Positions 24,691-32,810 of a DNA stretch of 64,000 bases are shown one piece after another; within the stretch, counting starts at the first letter, position 1, and each line of letters starts with the position of its first letter. A program made the position numbers and the translations under genes. The stretch lies in assembly GCF_001424145.1 (NCBI RefSeq), contig NZ_LMQM01000002.1:1-64000 (forward strand). Direction: 5' to 3'. Below the pieces are notes generated by a model. The model saw only the letters and a list, made by a program, of their open reading frames with translations. It searched no databases and was not told the DNA's origin. This DNA is from Chryseobacterium sp. Leaf404. Its GTDB lineage: Bacteria; Bacteroidota; Bacteroidia; Flavobacteriales; Weeksellaceae.

Positions 24691-26736
24691 ATGAAAAAGC
24701 AATTAACATATATAGCAGCAGCATTTTTATTCTCAGGAATGCTTTCTGCACAAAAAATTGACCTTAATGCAATGCCGAAAGCGGGGCCTACGCCTACCAT
24801 CAACATTGCTCAGCCCAAAACTTTCCAGCTGAAAAACGGTTTAACTGTGATGGTGGTGGAAAACAACAAGCTACCAAGAGTAAACATGAGCCTTTCTATG
24901 GACAGACAGCCTTACTATGAAGGGCCTGTAACCGGAGTAAGCGAAATCATGGCAGACCAGCTGGGCAATGGGACAACGACCTTAAGCAAAGACGAATTCA
25001 ATAAAAGAATAGATTTCCTTGGGGCTAATTTAGGCTTCAATTCAGGAGGCGCTTCTTCCAATTCTCTTTCAAAATATTTTCCGGAAGTTTTAACTTTAAT
25101 GGCAGATGCCGTTATTAATCCGAAATTTTCTGCAGACGAAATTCAGAAATCTAAGGAAAGATCAGTAGAAGCTCTTAAAAGTGAAGAAAAAAATGCTTCA
25201 TCTATTGCTTCAAGAGTTTCCAACGCTTTGGTTTACGGAAAAAACACAGCAAGAGGTGAGTTTGAAACGGTAGAATCAATCAACAAAATTCAGCTGGCTG
25301 ATGTACAGAATACGTACAAAAAATATTACGCTCCAGACAATGCTTATCTGGTAATTGTAGGAGATGTGAAGTTTGATAAAGTGAAACCAATGGTTGAAAA
25401 AGCTTTTTCAAACTGGAAGAAAGCCAACACTACCTTTGCGCCTCTTGAGCCTGCAGCAAACGTTACTAAAACTGAAATCAATGTGGTTGACGTTCCTACA
25501 GCAGTGCAGTCTGTAGTTTCTGTAGGAAATATCAACAGCCTGAAAATGAAAGATGCCAATTATTTCCCGGCAACAATCGCCAATTATATTCTTGGTGGCG
25601 GCGGTGAAGCAAGACTTTTCATGAATCTGCGTGAGAAAAACGGTTTCACCTACGGAGCCTACTCAAATATGAGCGCAAGCAAATATTCTCCTGAATTTTC
25701 GGCGGATGCGAGCGTAAGAAATGAAGTTACAGATAAAGCGGTTAAAGAATTCATGAACGAAATCAACGGGATTTCTACCGTTAAAGCTGATGAATTGGCA
25801 AACGCCAAAGCAAAACTGAAAGGAAGTTTCATCATGTCTCTTGAGCAGCCTGCAACCATCGCCAGATTTGCTGTAAATCAAAAAGTGAATGATCTTCCGG
25901 CAGATTTCTATACCAATTATTTAAAATCTATCGATAAAGTAACTGCAGCGGATGTATCAAACGCGGTTAAGACAACAGTTTATCCTAACCAGAGCAGAAT
26001 TTTTATCGCCGGTAAAGCTTCTGATATCTCTGAAGGTTTAGAAAAACTGGGTTACCCTGTAAAATATTATGATGCAAATGCTAATCCTGTAGGAAAACCG
26101 GTTGCTCAGAAAGCAGATGCCAGCGTAACGGTAGCTTCTGTAGCAGACAAATACATCACCGCAATCGGAGGTAAGGCAAATCTTGCAAAAGTAAACTCTT
26201 ACGGAATGAACGCTTCAATGTCTATGCAAGGGCAGACTATTGATATTAAAACTGTTAAAGCTCAGGGTGGCAAAGAACTTACCCTTGTGAAAATGGGTGA
26301 AATGGTGCTGCAAAAGCAGGTTTTCGACGGTAAAACAGGTTTCTCTGAACAGCAGGGACAAAAAGTTCCTATGACTAAAGAAGAAATTGCTGAAAGAACA
26401 AAAAATACGGAACTTTTTGAGGAATTAGGTTTCACAAAATCTGCAGATATGAAAGTTGCAGGTATCGAGAAAATTAATGGTGAAGATTCTTACGTCATTA
26501 AAGGTGGCGACACCACTTATTATTACAGTGTGAAGTCTGGTCTTAAAACAGGTGAGACTAAAACTGTAAAAGCACAGGGTCAGGAAATGACAATTCCAAC
26601 CTTGTTTTCAAATTACAAAGATGTAGCAGGTGTGAAAATGCCTTACACCATAACGGTAAACCAAATGGGAATGGATATGACGATGGAAGTAAAATCTATC
26701 GAAGTAAACCAGGCCAAAGATGCTGATTTCAAATAA
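24691..26736 (+). CDS. M16 peptidase, inactive subunit with C-terminal extension
   Basis: A 681-residue exported M16 homologue. The signal peptide (IAAAFLFSGMLSAQ) is clear. The position of the HxxEH zinc motif is occupied by GVSEIMADQLGNG, so this subunit cannot hold the catalytic zinc. Two M16 lobes span about 30-460. Residues about 480-681 form an extra beta-rich domain (from ADKYITAIGGKANL to the end) that looks like an outer-membrane lipoprotein-sorting or LolA-type sheet. It lies 52 nt after the active subunit and is closed by a terminator, so the pair is an operon. Confidence 0.9.
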   Translation: MKKQLTYIAAAFLFSGMLSAQKIDLNAMPKAGPTPTINIAQPKTFQLKNGLTVMVVENNKLPRVNMSLSMDRQPYYEGPVTGVSEIMADQLGNGTTTLSKDEFNKRIDFLGANLGFNSGGASSNSLSKYFPEVLTLMADAVINPKFSADEIQKSKERSVEALKSEEKNASSIASRVSNALVYGKNTARGEFETVESINKIQLADVQNTYKKYYAPDNAYLVIVGDVKFDKVKPMVEKAFSNWKKANTTFAPLEPAANVTKTEINVVDVPTAVQSVVSVGNINSLKMKDANYFPATIANYILGGGGEARLFMNLREKNGFTYGAYSNMSASKYSPEFSADASVRNEVTDKAVKEFMNEINGISTVKADELANAKAKLKGSFIMSLEQPATIARFAVNQKVNDLPADFYTNYLKSIDKVTAADVSNAVKTTVYPNQSRIFIAGKASDISEGLEKLGYPVKYYDANANPVGKPVAQKADASVTVASVADKYITAIGGKANLAKVNSYGMNASMSMQGQTIDIKTVKAQGGKELTLVKMGEMVLQKQVFDGKTGFSEQQGQKVPMTKEEIAERTKNTELFEELGFTKSADMKVAGIEKINGEDSYVIKGGDTTYYYSVKSGLKTGETKTVKAQGQEMTIPTLFSNYKDVAGVKMPYTITVNQMGMDMTMEVKSIEVNQAKDADFK

Positions 26737-26756
26737 TAATCAACATAATTAATCTG

Positions 26757-26782
26757 AACGGCAACTTTTGTTGCCGTTTTTT
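26757..26782 (+). terminator. Terminator of the M16 operon
   Basis: AACGGCAAC (26757-26765) pairs perfectly with GTTGCCGTT (26770-26778) around TTTT and runs into a T6 tract. Confidence 0.88.
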
Positions 26783-26825
26783 ATTTTAAAGGAAATCTTT
26801 ATTTTGCCGTTCGCCAAAAAAAGAT

Positions 26826-26833
26826 TAAATTTG
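26826..26833 (+). promoter_or_regulatory. -7 box of secG
   Basis: TAAATTTG, an exact match, ends 25 nt before the secG ATG at 26859. Confidence 0.55.
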
Positions 26834-26858
26834 CCCATTCAAAAAGATATCAAAATTA

Positions 26859-27209
26859 ATGGAGACTATATTTATACTATTGATGGTTCTTATTATGATT
26901 GCCAGCGTTTTATTGGTAATCGTTATCATGGCACAGAACCCTAAAGGAGGAGGCCTTTCAAGTACTTTCGGAGGTGCTTCATCTGCACAGTTTGGCGTAC
27001 AGAGAACCAATGATTTTATGGAAAAAGCAACCTGGACTTTGGGTGCGGTAATCATCATTTTGATTTTGGTAAGCGTTGTAATTACAGGAAAGCCAACTGC
27101 AAAAGCTCCGGCTCTTCCTACATCGAAAGAAGCTCCGGCATCTCAAGGATCAGCTCCGGCATCTCAAGGTGCTCCGGCACAAACAGCTCCGGTAACTCCA
27201 GCAAAATAA
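26859..27209 (+). CDS. secG: Preprotein translocase subunit SecG
   Basis: Small inner-membrane subunit of the SecYEG channel (116 residues). Two helices (about 3-24 and 57-75) flank the conserved cytoplasmic loop NPKGGGLSSTFGGASSAQFGV, of which the hallmark is GGGLSSTFGG. The C-terminal tail (78-116) is rich in Ala, Pro, Ser and Gln. It contains two near-identical copies of APASQG encoded by a DNA direct repeat, so its length may vary between strains. It is a single gene with its own promoter and terminator. Confidence 0.93.
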   Translation: METIFILLMVLIMIASVLLVIVIMAQNPKGGGLSSTFGGASSAQFGVQRTNDFMEKATWTLGAVIIILILVSVVITGKPTAKAPALPTSKEAPASQGSAPASQGAPAQTAPVTPAK

Positions 27210-27231
27210 TCTTAAAAATTTATATAAAATT

Positions 27232-27261
27232 AAAGCAACTTCATTTCGGAGTTGCTTTTTT
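27232..27261 (+). terminator. Terminator of secG
   Basis: AAAGCAACT (27232-27240) pairs with AGTTGCTTT (27250-27258), followed by T's. Confidence 0.85.
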
Positions 27262-27326
27262 GTTTTAGCTAATATTGGTGTGATCCGATAAAAATAATTG
27301 AAATATCAATAGGAATGGGCATGTTA

Positions 27327-27385
27327 TCCTGAGCTTGCCGAAGGAAGCCTATTTTTTAAGAAATATATTCTTTATGGCTTCAGCC
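27327..27385. repeat. Dispersed repeat fragments
   Basis: TCCTGAGCTTGCCGAAGGA (27327-27345) is an imperfect palindrome with TCCT/AGGA ends, and closely similar words occur in many bacterial genomes as far as I recall. GGCTTCAGCC (27376-27385) followed by GAAAC resembles the GGCTAAAGCC block at 54849. The rest of the gap 27262-27488 shows nothing. Confidence 0.5.
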
Positions 27386-27488
27386 GAAACTTATATTAAA
27401 TGTGAGTGAGAATGAAAAATATTTTCAAGTTAATCAGAAATCGTTTTGATATAAGTATTAAAAAATATTGAAAATATTTTTGCTTGGC

Positions 27489-28322
27489 TTATTTAAGTTT
27501 AATCTGCTCAATTTTATGCCTCAATTTCAATCCGGCTTTTAAAAATGAGTACTGTAACGGCTTTTGAATTTTATAATATTTATCAATAAAAATCTGCATT
27601 GCCCCGTAAAATCGTTCTAGATAAACTTCATCTTTTATCGTGCTTTCGCCTTTGTGATGAAGGATGGATGCTTTTCCGTAATAATAATTTTTAAATCTTT
27701 TTTGGAGAAAAGTATAGCACAAATCCACATCTTCTCCGTACATAAAATACCTTTCATCAAGACCTCCGGAATTTTCGTAAACTTCTTTTTTGCACAGGAA
27801 AAATGCGCCGGTAATGACTTCTACTTCAGCAACATCAAACTCATTAATATCATTCCGGTAATATGATTTTGAATTGTTCTTTTTAAAACCTGTAAATAGT
27901 TTTTCAAAAGAATTAAACATATCCGGAACGGCTCTTTTGCTTTCAGGCAGAAAGTTTCCGTGGGCATCGTGCATTCTTACGCCGAGGCATCCGAAATCAT
28001 TTTTAGAATCAGCAAAATTTAAAATTTCATTTAAATAAAAACCTTCCAGTTCGGTATCGGGATTTAAAAGTAAAATATATTCTCCTCGGGCAGTTTTCAC
28101 CGCTTTATTATTGGCTTTTGCAAAACCTTCATTATTTTCCGAAGCGATAAAATGCACTTCCGGAAACTCCGGAATCAAATCTCCCCACGAGCTGTCAGTT
28201 GATTTGTTGTCGATTACAATTACTTCATAATCAATATTTTCTGTGTATTTTTCAATAGAAACCAGACAGTTTCTGAGAAGTTGAGTGACGTTGTAATTAA
28301 CAATGATAAAGGATAATTTCAC
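27489..28322 (-). CDS. Family 2 glycosyltransferase
   Basis: A cytoplasmic glycosyltransferase with a GT-A fold (277 residues), like rhamnosyltransferase-type enzymes that build surface glycans. Visible motifs are the nucleotide-sugar start SFIIVNYN, then VIVIDNKSTD. The metal/sugar site is LLLNPDTEL, and the acceptor region is GAFFLCKKEVYENSGGLDE followed by MYGEDVDL with the ExD motif. The C-terminus is basic. It starts 6 nt after the recR stop, so it is read from the recR promoter. No other glycan genes are nearby; sugar and acceptor are unknown. Confidence 0.88.
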   Translation of the reverse strand: MKLSFIIVNYNVTQLLRNCLVSIEKYTENIDYEVIVIDNKSTDSSWGDLIPEFPEVHFIASENNEGFAKANNKAVKTARGEYILLLNPDTELEGFYLNEILNFADSKNDFGCLGVRMHDAHGNFLPESKRAVPDMFNSFEKLFTGFKKNNSKSYYRNDINEFDVAEVEVITGAFFLCKKEVYENSGGLDERYFMYGEDVDLCYTFLQKRFKNYYYGKASILHHKGESTIKDEVYLERFYGAMQIFIDKYYKIQKPLQYSFLKAGLKLRHKIEQIKLK

Positions 28323-28328
28323 AGCAAA

Positions 28329-28940
28329 TTAATCTTTTTCGTTATACGGAAGTCTGTTGATAATCGATCTTCCGAGAGAAATTTCATCGGCATACTCCAG
28401 TTCATCTCCCACAGAAATTCCTCTTGCAATGCTTGAGAATTTCACCTCAGAATTTTTAAACTTTTTATAAATGTAATACGCTGTTGTATCGCCTTCCATC
28501 GTTGCACTCAGTGCAAAAATAAATTCAGAAACGCCACCGTCACTAATCTTTTTTTCAATACTAGGAATATTCAGATGATGAGGTCCCATGCCTTCAATGG
28601 GGGAAATTTTTCCTCCTAAAATCAGATATTTTCCGGTGTATTTTCCGGTATTTTCTATCGCAATAACGTCACGTACATCTTCTACGATGCAGATAATCTC
28701 ACCATTACGCTTTTGGCTGCTGCAGATCTCACAAACATCATAATCAGAGAAGTTATGACATTCTTTACAGTATTTAATTTCATTCACCAGATTGATGATT
28801 GAGGTGCCCAAACCTGTTGCCCTGGAATTCGGCTGTTTCAAAAGATGGAGGGCTAAACGCAAAGCTGTTTTTTTCCCAATCCCCGGCAATCCGGAAATTT
28901 CATCAACTGCTTTCGCCAAAACTTTACTAGGATAATCCAT
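28329..28940 (-). CDS. recR: Recombination protein RecR
   Basis: DNA repair protein of the RecFOR pathway that helps load RecA on gapped DNA. The 203 residues have the usual layout: helix-hairpin-helix (ISGLPGIGKKTALRLALHLL, about 15-34) and a four-cysteine zinc finger (Cys58, Cys61, Cys70, Cys73). The Toprim domain (IICIVEDVRDV, GGKISPIEGMGPHHL) follows, then the C-terminal Walker-like segment ending GRSIINR. The -7 box ends 4 nt before the ATG, implying a leaderless mRNA. The glycosyltransferase follows in the same transcript. Confidence 0.97.
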   Translation of the reverse strand: MDYPSKVLAKAVDEISGLPGIGKKTALRLALHLLKQPNSRATGLGTSIINLVNEIKYCKECHNFSDYDVCEICSSQKRNGEIICIVEDVRDVIAIENTGKYTGKYLILGGKISPIEGMGPHHLNIPSIEKKISDGGVSEFIFALSATMEGDTTAYYIYKKFKNSEVKFSSIARGISVGDELEYADEISLGRSIINRLPYNEKD

Positions 28941-28944
28941 AATA

Positions 28945-28952
28945 CAAAAATA
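28945..28952 (-). promoter_or_regulatory. -7 box of recR (leaderless)
   Basis: Reads TATTTTTG on the minus strand, 4 nt from the ATG at 28940. Confidence 0.65.
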
Positions 28953-29029
28953 AGGTTTTCTGTTAAGAAATATTAATTTGATGGGTCTAAAACTAGTTCC
29001 GTTTTTTATTTCTCTTCATTAAAAAACTT

Positions 29030-29037
29030 TATCTTTG
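29030..29037 (+). promoter_or_regulatory. -7 box of the LURP-one gene
   Basis: TATCTTTG, an exact match, ends 29 nt before the ATG at 29067. Confidence 0.6.
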
Positions 29038-29066
29038 AACTTCAAACAATAAACAGAAAAAAAATT

Positions 29067-29672
29067 ATGGCACTTAACAACCTCAATTATCCGCTGGATT
29101 TTAAATTCAAATTATCCACGCTGGCGAGCGATTTCAACATTACAGACAAAAACGGAAATGCGGTGGCATACGTTCGTCAGAAAATGTTTAAACTGAAAGA
29201 AGATGTGATTGTTTTTAATGATGAAAGTAAGACAAAAGAGCTTTTCAGAATTAAGGCCAACCAATGGATTGATTTTAATGCATCTTATTCTATGACTGAA
29301 ATTGCCACAGGCAAAAGTTTCGGAAGACTGGCAAGAAAGGGCATGCGTTCAATCTGGAAATCGAGCTACGATGTACTTGATTTTGGCGACAAACAGAAAT
29401 TTACCATCACTGAAGACAATGCCTGGGTGAAGTTTTTAGACGGAATGGTGGGCGAAATTCCTGTAGTAGGCCTATTTACAGGATATTTCCTGAATCCTAC
29501 CTACACTGTGAGAGGTATTGACGGCAAAGAATATTTCAAGCTGAAAAAAATGCCGTCAATGTTTGGAAGAAGATTTCAGCTCGACAGAGTGATCGATATT
29601 GATGATGATGACGAAAGTTTGGTGATTCTTTCTTTACTGATGATGATTTTGCTGGAAAGAGCAAGAGGATAA
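29067..29672 (+). CDS. LURP-one-related protein
   Basis: A 201-residue protein of the LURP-one/Tubby-C-like fold: a 12-strand barrel with a buried helix. Supporting segments are the opening YPLDFKFKLSTLASDFNI, paired strands AYVRQKMFKLKEDVIVF, and the repeat-like second half beginning KFTITEDNAWVKFLDG. There is a short acidic run IDIDDDDES near 188 and a hydrophobic C-terminal helix. It is cytoplasmic or membrane-attached; the bacterial function is unknown. A TGGC-type repeat follows its stop codon, then a lipoprotein gene on the same strand. Confidence 0.78.
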   Translation: MALNNLNYPLDFKFKLSTLASDFNITDKNGNAVAYVRQKMFKLKEDVIVFNDESKTKELFRIKANQWIDFNASYSMTEIATGKSFGRLARKGMRSIWKSSYDVLDFGDKQKFTITEDNAWVKFLDGMVGEIPVVGLFTGYFLNPTYTVRGIDGKEYFKLKKMPSMFGRRFQLDRVIDIDDDDESLVILSLLMMILLERARG

Positions 29673-29680
29673 CAAGGTTT

Positions 29681-29705
29681 TAGCTTCTGGCAACTGGCTT
29701 CTGGC
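29681..29705 (+). repeat. TGGCrAmTGGC repeat, copy 1 (after the LURP-one gene)
   Basis: The core TGGCAACTGGC at 29688-29698 begins 16 nt after the stop codon in sense orientation and is followed by TTCTGGC. Three other copies at 30231, 35706 and 39631 have the same placement. Confidence 0.6.
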
Positions 29706-29733
29706 CTACATTTTTTTTTAATAACTACTTCAA

Positions 29734-30222
29734 ATGAAATATATTTTTGTTTTCGCAACTGCACTTTTACTGACAGCCTGCAAAAAAGAAACTCAAACTC
29801 CCACAGACAAAAGTTCAGACAGTACGCAGGTTTTAAAGAAAGATTCTATCATTGAAAAACCCAATGCAGCAATTTCGGTGGAAGCTTTTCCTTTTCCAAC
29901 GGAAATCAAGGAGTGTTCCTGCTATTTTGCACGCAGCAAGAAAGATTTTGAAAACGAAAATTATATTTACGCAGACAATGCCGGAACTTTAGCCTACATG
30001 AAAATTGACGGAAAGCGTCTTGCTTTGCCCCTGATTTCGTCAAGTGATATGGAAGTTGATGATGTTTTAACCAAAGAAATTGAAAATGAAAATTACAAGA
30101 TTTCTGTAAAAGGTAAAAAACTGAAATCTGAAGAAGCCATGCTTTTTGACGGAACTTTAACCATTGAAAAGCCTGACGGAACGAAAACAGTTATTCCTAT
30201 TTATGGGGAGTGTGGTTGTTAA
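29734..30222 (+). CDS. Lipoprotein of unknown function
   Basis: A 162-residue lipoprotein with lipobox LTAC (Cys16) and a Ser/Thr/Lys-rich linker (about 17-50). The globular part begins near VEAFPFPTEIKECSCYFARSK (function unknown; only ECSCYFARS is distinctive) and ends with GECGC. The paired cysteines (CSC and CGC) suggest disulfides or metal binding. I do not recognise a named family. It follows the LURP-one gene on the same strand; a terminator lies about 80 nt downstream. Confidence 0.75.
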   Translation: MKYIFVFATALLLTACKKETQTPTDKSSDSTQVLKKDSIIEKPNAAISVEAFPFPTEIKECSCYFARSKKDFENENYIYADNAGTLAYMKIDGKRLALPLISSSDMEVDDVLTKEIENENYKISVKGKKLKSEEAMLFDGTLTIEKPDGTKTVIPIYGECGC

Positions 30223-30223
30223 A

Positions 30224-30260
30224 TGGCTGTTGGCAACTGGCGATTAGCTTCTAGCTTTTA
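30224..30260 (+). repeat. TGGCrAmTGGC repeat, copy 2
   Basis: The core TGGCAACTGGC at 30231-30241 begins 9 nt after the lipoprotein stop codon, in sense orientation, and is followed by AGCTTCTAGCTTTTA. Confidence 0.6.
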
Positions 30261-30304
30261 ACATCCAGCACCTAACACCCCGCATCCATCATTGAAAAAA
30301 TTAC

Positions 30305-30333
30305 TGCTCCTGAATTTCGGGAGCATTTTTTTT
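30305..30333 (+). terminator. Terminator before pepD
   Basis: TGCTCC (30305-30310) pairs with GGAGCA (30320-30325) and is followed by a T8 run. It closes the lipoprotein transcript. Confidence 0.78.
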
Positions 30334-30338
30334 ATCCG

Positions 30339-30346
30339 TAATTTTG
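30339..30346 (+). promoter_or_regulatory. -7 box of pepD
   Basis: TAATTTTG, an exact match, ends 15 nt before the ATG at 30362. It overlaps the in-frame TTG at 30344, which therefore is not the start. Confidence 0.6.
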
Positions 30347-30361
30347 ATAAAAATAAATTTT

Positions 30362-31807
30362 ATGGAACTATCAAACATAGAACCGCAGATTATCTGGAAG
30401 AATTTTTCCAAATTTAATGCTGTTCCGAGACCGTCTAAAAAAGAAGAAAAAGTAATCGCCTTCATCAAAGAATTCGGCGAAAATTTAGGCTTGGAAACTA
30501 CTGTTGATGAAGTTGGAAATGTCATTATTAAAAAACCGGCCACTCCTGGAATGGAAAACCGTAAATCTATCGTAATGCAGTCGCATTTGGATATGGTTTG
30601 TCAGAAAAACAACGATGTGAACTTCGATTTTGAAACTCAGGGAATTCAAATGGAAGTTGATGGCGACTGGGTAAAAGCAAAAGGTACAACTTTAGGCGCT
30701 GACAATGGATTGGGTGTGGCAACGATTATGTCGGTTTTGGAAAGTTCAGACATTCCACATCCTGATTTGGAAGCTTTATTTACCATCGATGAAGAAACGG
30801 GAATGACCGGAGCTTTAGGTTTAAAGCCGGGACAATTGACCGGACAGATCCTCTTAAATTTAGATACTGAAGAAGACGATGAAATCGACATTGGCTGCGC
30901 CGGTGGAATTGACGTTACCATTTATCAAAACTACCCGACAGAAGCCGCAAGCGGACAGATCGTAAGAATAGAAGTGAAAGGTCTGCAGGGTGGACATTCA
31001 GGGATGGATATTCACAAAGGTTTTGGGAATGCCAATGTTATTTTGGGAAGAATTCTTTACAAAGGTTTAACCAACGAAAATATACAGTTGATTTCTATCG
31101 ATGGTGGAAGTCTGAGAAATGCGATTCCGAGAGAGGCTGTTGCTTTGGTTTCTGTTAGAAATTCAGCTGAGTTTATCGATAATGTAACCGAAGGAATTAA
31201 AAAAGAAATTTTAGAAGAATTCGCTTCCATCGAAGCCGGACTTCAGATCAATATCGAAAATTCTACAAGTTCAGACAAAGCACTTTCTCAGGAAGATTCA
31301 AAGAAGATTATTTTGGTCTTGAAATCGCTGCACAATGGCGTTTACAGAATGAGCCCTGACGTTCAGGATTTGGTGGAATCATCAAACAACGTCGCAAGAG
31401 TTGAGTTGAAGGAAGGTGGTCTGAAGATTTTAAACCTTTCAAGATCATCCGTAGATTCATCTAAAGATTCAGTTGCCGAACAGTTGAAATCTGTTGCCGA
31501 ACTGGCAGGAATGAATGTAGAATTCAGCGGATCATATCCTGGCTGGAAACCAAAACCAGGTTCTGAGATCGTTCAGATGATGGAAAAAATCTACACCGAA
31601 AAATTCACCGAAAAACCACACGTTGTCGCATGTCACGCCGGTTTGGAATGCGGAATTATCGGCGCCAATTATCCCGAAATGGAAATGGTTAGCTACGGCC
31701 CTACCATCAGAGGAGCCCACTCGCCGGACGAAAAAGCCAATATTTCTTCAACCCAGAAATTCTGGAGTTTTACGAAGGATATTTTAGCGAATATTCCTTT
31801 GAAATAG
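30362..31807 (+). CDS. pepD: Aminoacyl-histidine dipeptidase (M20)
   Basis: Cytosolic zinc dipeptidase of the PepD type, cleaving X-His dipeptides such as carnosine (481 residues). Di-zinc ligands are visible: His75 and Asp77 in QSHLDMV, Asp114 in GADNGLG, and the catalytic Glu144/Glu145 in IDEETGM. The lid domain includes GGHSGMDIHKG. A late HAGLECG and GPTIRGAHSPDE contribute to the second metal and substrate site. The start is set at the ATG at 30362 because the promoter box covers the earlier TTG. It is a single gene with its own terminator. Confidence 0.93.
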   Translation: MELSNIEPQIIWKNFSKFNAVPRPSKKEEKVIAFIKEFGENLGLETTVDEVGNVIIKKPATPGMENRKSIVMQSHLDMVCQKNNDVNFDFETQGIQMEVDGDWVKAKGTTLGADNGLGVATIMSVLESSDIPHPDLEALFTIDEETGMTGALGLKPGQLTGQILLNLDTEEDDEIDIGCAGGIDVTIYQNYPTEAASGQIVRIEVKGLQGGHSGMDIHKGFGNANVILGRILYKGLTNENIQLISIDGGSLRNAIPREAVALVSVRNSAEFIDNVTEGIKKEILEEFASIEAGLQINIENSTSSDKALSQEDSKKIILVLKSLHNGVYRMSPDVQDLVESSNNVARVELKEGGLKILNLSRSSVDSSKDSVAEQLKSVAELAGMNVEFSGSYPGWKPKPGSEIVQMMEKIYTEKFTEKPHVVACHAGLECGIIGANYPEMEMVSYGPTIRGAHSPDEKANISSTQKFWSFTKDILANIPLK

Positions 31808-31826
31808 GAGTTTATTTTATACATTT

Positions 31827-31860
31827 AAAACTCCAAATTCTTTTGATTTTGGAGTTTTTT
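31827..31860 (+). terminator. Terminator of pepD
   Basis: A perfect 11-bp stem AAAACTCCAAA/TTTGGAGTTTT (31827-31837, 31848-31858) with a T6 tail. It ends only 13 nt before the next start codon. Confidence 0.87.
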
Positions 31861-31873
31861 AAAAGAAGATGTA

Positions 31874-32758
31874 ATGACAGAAATAAAAAAGAAATCAAAA
31901 CAAGCAACGTTCACCAAATGGTTTGGTCCTCTATTAGACGCTCTTCGTGAATTAGGTGGTTCAGCAAGACCAAAAGAGGTTGTTGAAGAAATCGCTAAAA
32001 AAGAAAAAGTTTCCGATTCTATTCGAGAGGAGATTATGAAATCAGGAATTTTAAGATTCGATAATCAAGTTGCTTGGGCAAGACAATATTTGGTATGGGA
32101 AGGATTATTGGATAACTCGAAAAAGGGTGTATGGACATTAACTTCAAAAGGACAAATTACATCTTTAACATTAGATGATTCAAGAAAACTCTTCTTAAAA
32201 TGGGTTGAAATTCATCAAAAAGCAAAAAAAGAAAAATCTTCTCCAACAAAAATAGTTAATATTCAAGAAGAGGAAGAGCCTGAGGAATTAGAACATGAAA
32301 TTACACCAAGTCTGCTTGAAGTTCTACAATCGGTAACTCCAACTGGTTTTGAACATATTTGTAAGAGACTATTGAGGGAGCATGGATTTGAAAATGTATG
32401 TGTAACACAAGCATCTCACGATGGAGGAATAGATGGCTATGGAACTTTAGAGCTAAATCCTTTTGTAAGTATGAAAGTTCTCTTCCAATGTAAAAGGTAC
32501 AAAGGCACCGTATCAAGAGCTCAAATTGGCGATTTTAGAAATGCTATGATTGGAAGAGCTGATAAGGGTATTATTTTAACAACTGGAACTTTTTCTGAAG
32601 AGGCAAAAAGGGAAGCTTCAAGAGATGGGGCACCTCCAATTGAATTAATTGATGGAAAAAAGCTGGTAGAACTATTTGAAAAAGTAGAATTAGGATTAAA
32701 ACCTAAAATTATTTACGAGGTTGATTACAACTTTTTTGAAATATATATGAAGAAATAA
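31874..32758 (+). CDS. Mrr-like restriction endonuclease
   Basis: A predicted type IV (modification-dependent) restriction enzyme of 294 residues. The N-terminal winged-helix Mrr_N domain (about 13-95) precedes a charged linker rich in Glu (120-143). The Mrr catalytic domain (145-275) follows with a PD-(D/E)xK variant: Asp187 in SHDGGIDGYG and Gln205-Cys-Lys207 in FQCKRYK, plus GIILTTGTFS. No methyltransferase or specificity gene is adjacent, as expected for type IV. It is squeezed between two terminators, and the one behind it shares 31 nt with the ferredoxin terminator. An acquired defence cassette is a reasonable inference. Confidence 0.88.
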   Translation: MTEIKKKSKQATFTKWFGPLLDALRELGGSARPKEVVEEIAKKEKVSDSIREEIMKSGILRFDNQVAWARQYLVWEGLLDNSKKGVWTLTSKGQITSLTLDDSRKLFLKWVEIHQKAKKEKSSPTKIVNIQEEEEPEELEHEITPSLLEVLQSVTPTGFEHICKRLLREHGFENVCVTQASHDGGIDGYGTLELNPFVSMKVLFQCKRYKGTVSRAQIGDFRNAMIGRADKGIILTTGTFSEEAKREASRDGAPPIELIDGKKLVELFEKVELGLKPKIIYEVDYNFFEIYMKK

Positions 32759-32796
32759 TATAAAAACTCCCGAAGATTTTTCTTCAGGAGTTTTTT
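32754..32796 (+). terminator. Terminator after the Mrr-like gene (shared 31-nt segment)
   Basis: AAAAACTCC (32762-32770) pairs with GGAGTTTTT (32787-32795) and continues inward as GAAGA/TCTTC, with T6. The first 31 nt (32754-32784) equal 11091-11121 and include the gene's stop codon. Confidence 0.85.
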
Positions 32797-32810
32797 ATAA
32801 GTAAAAATTT

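Noticed and set aside
24691..26736. Damage to the second M16 peptidase because the zinc motif is missing
   Set aside because: M16 enzymes are often active/inactive pairs; the gene is full length and follows an active partner.
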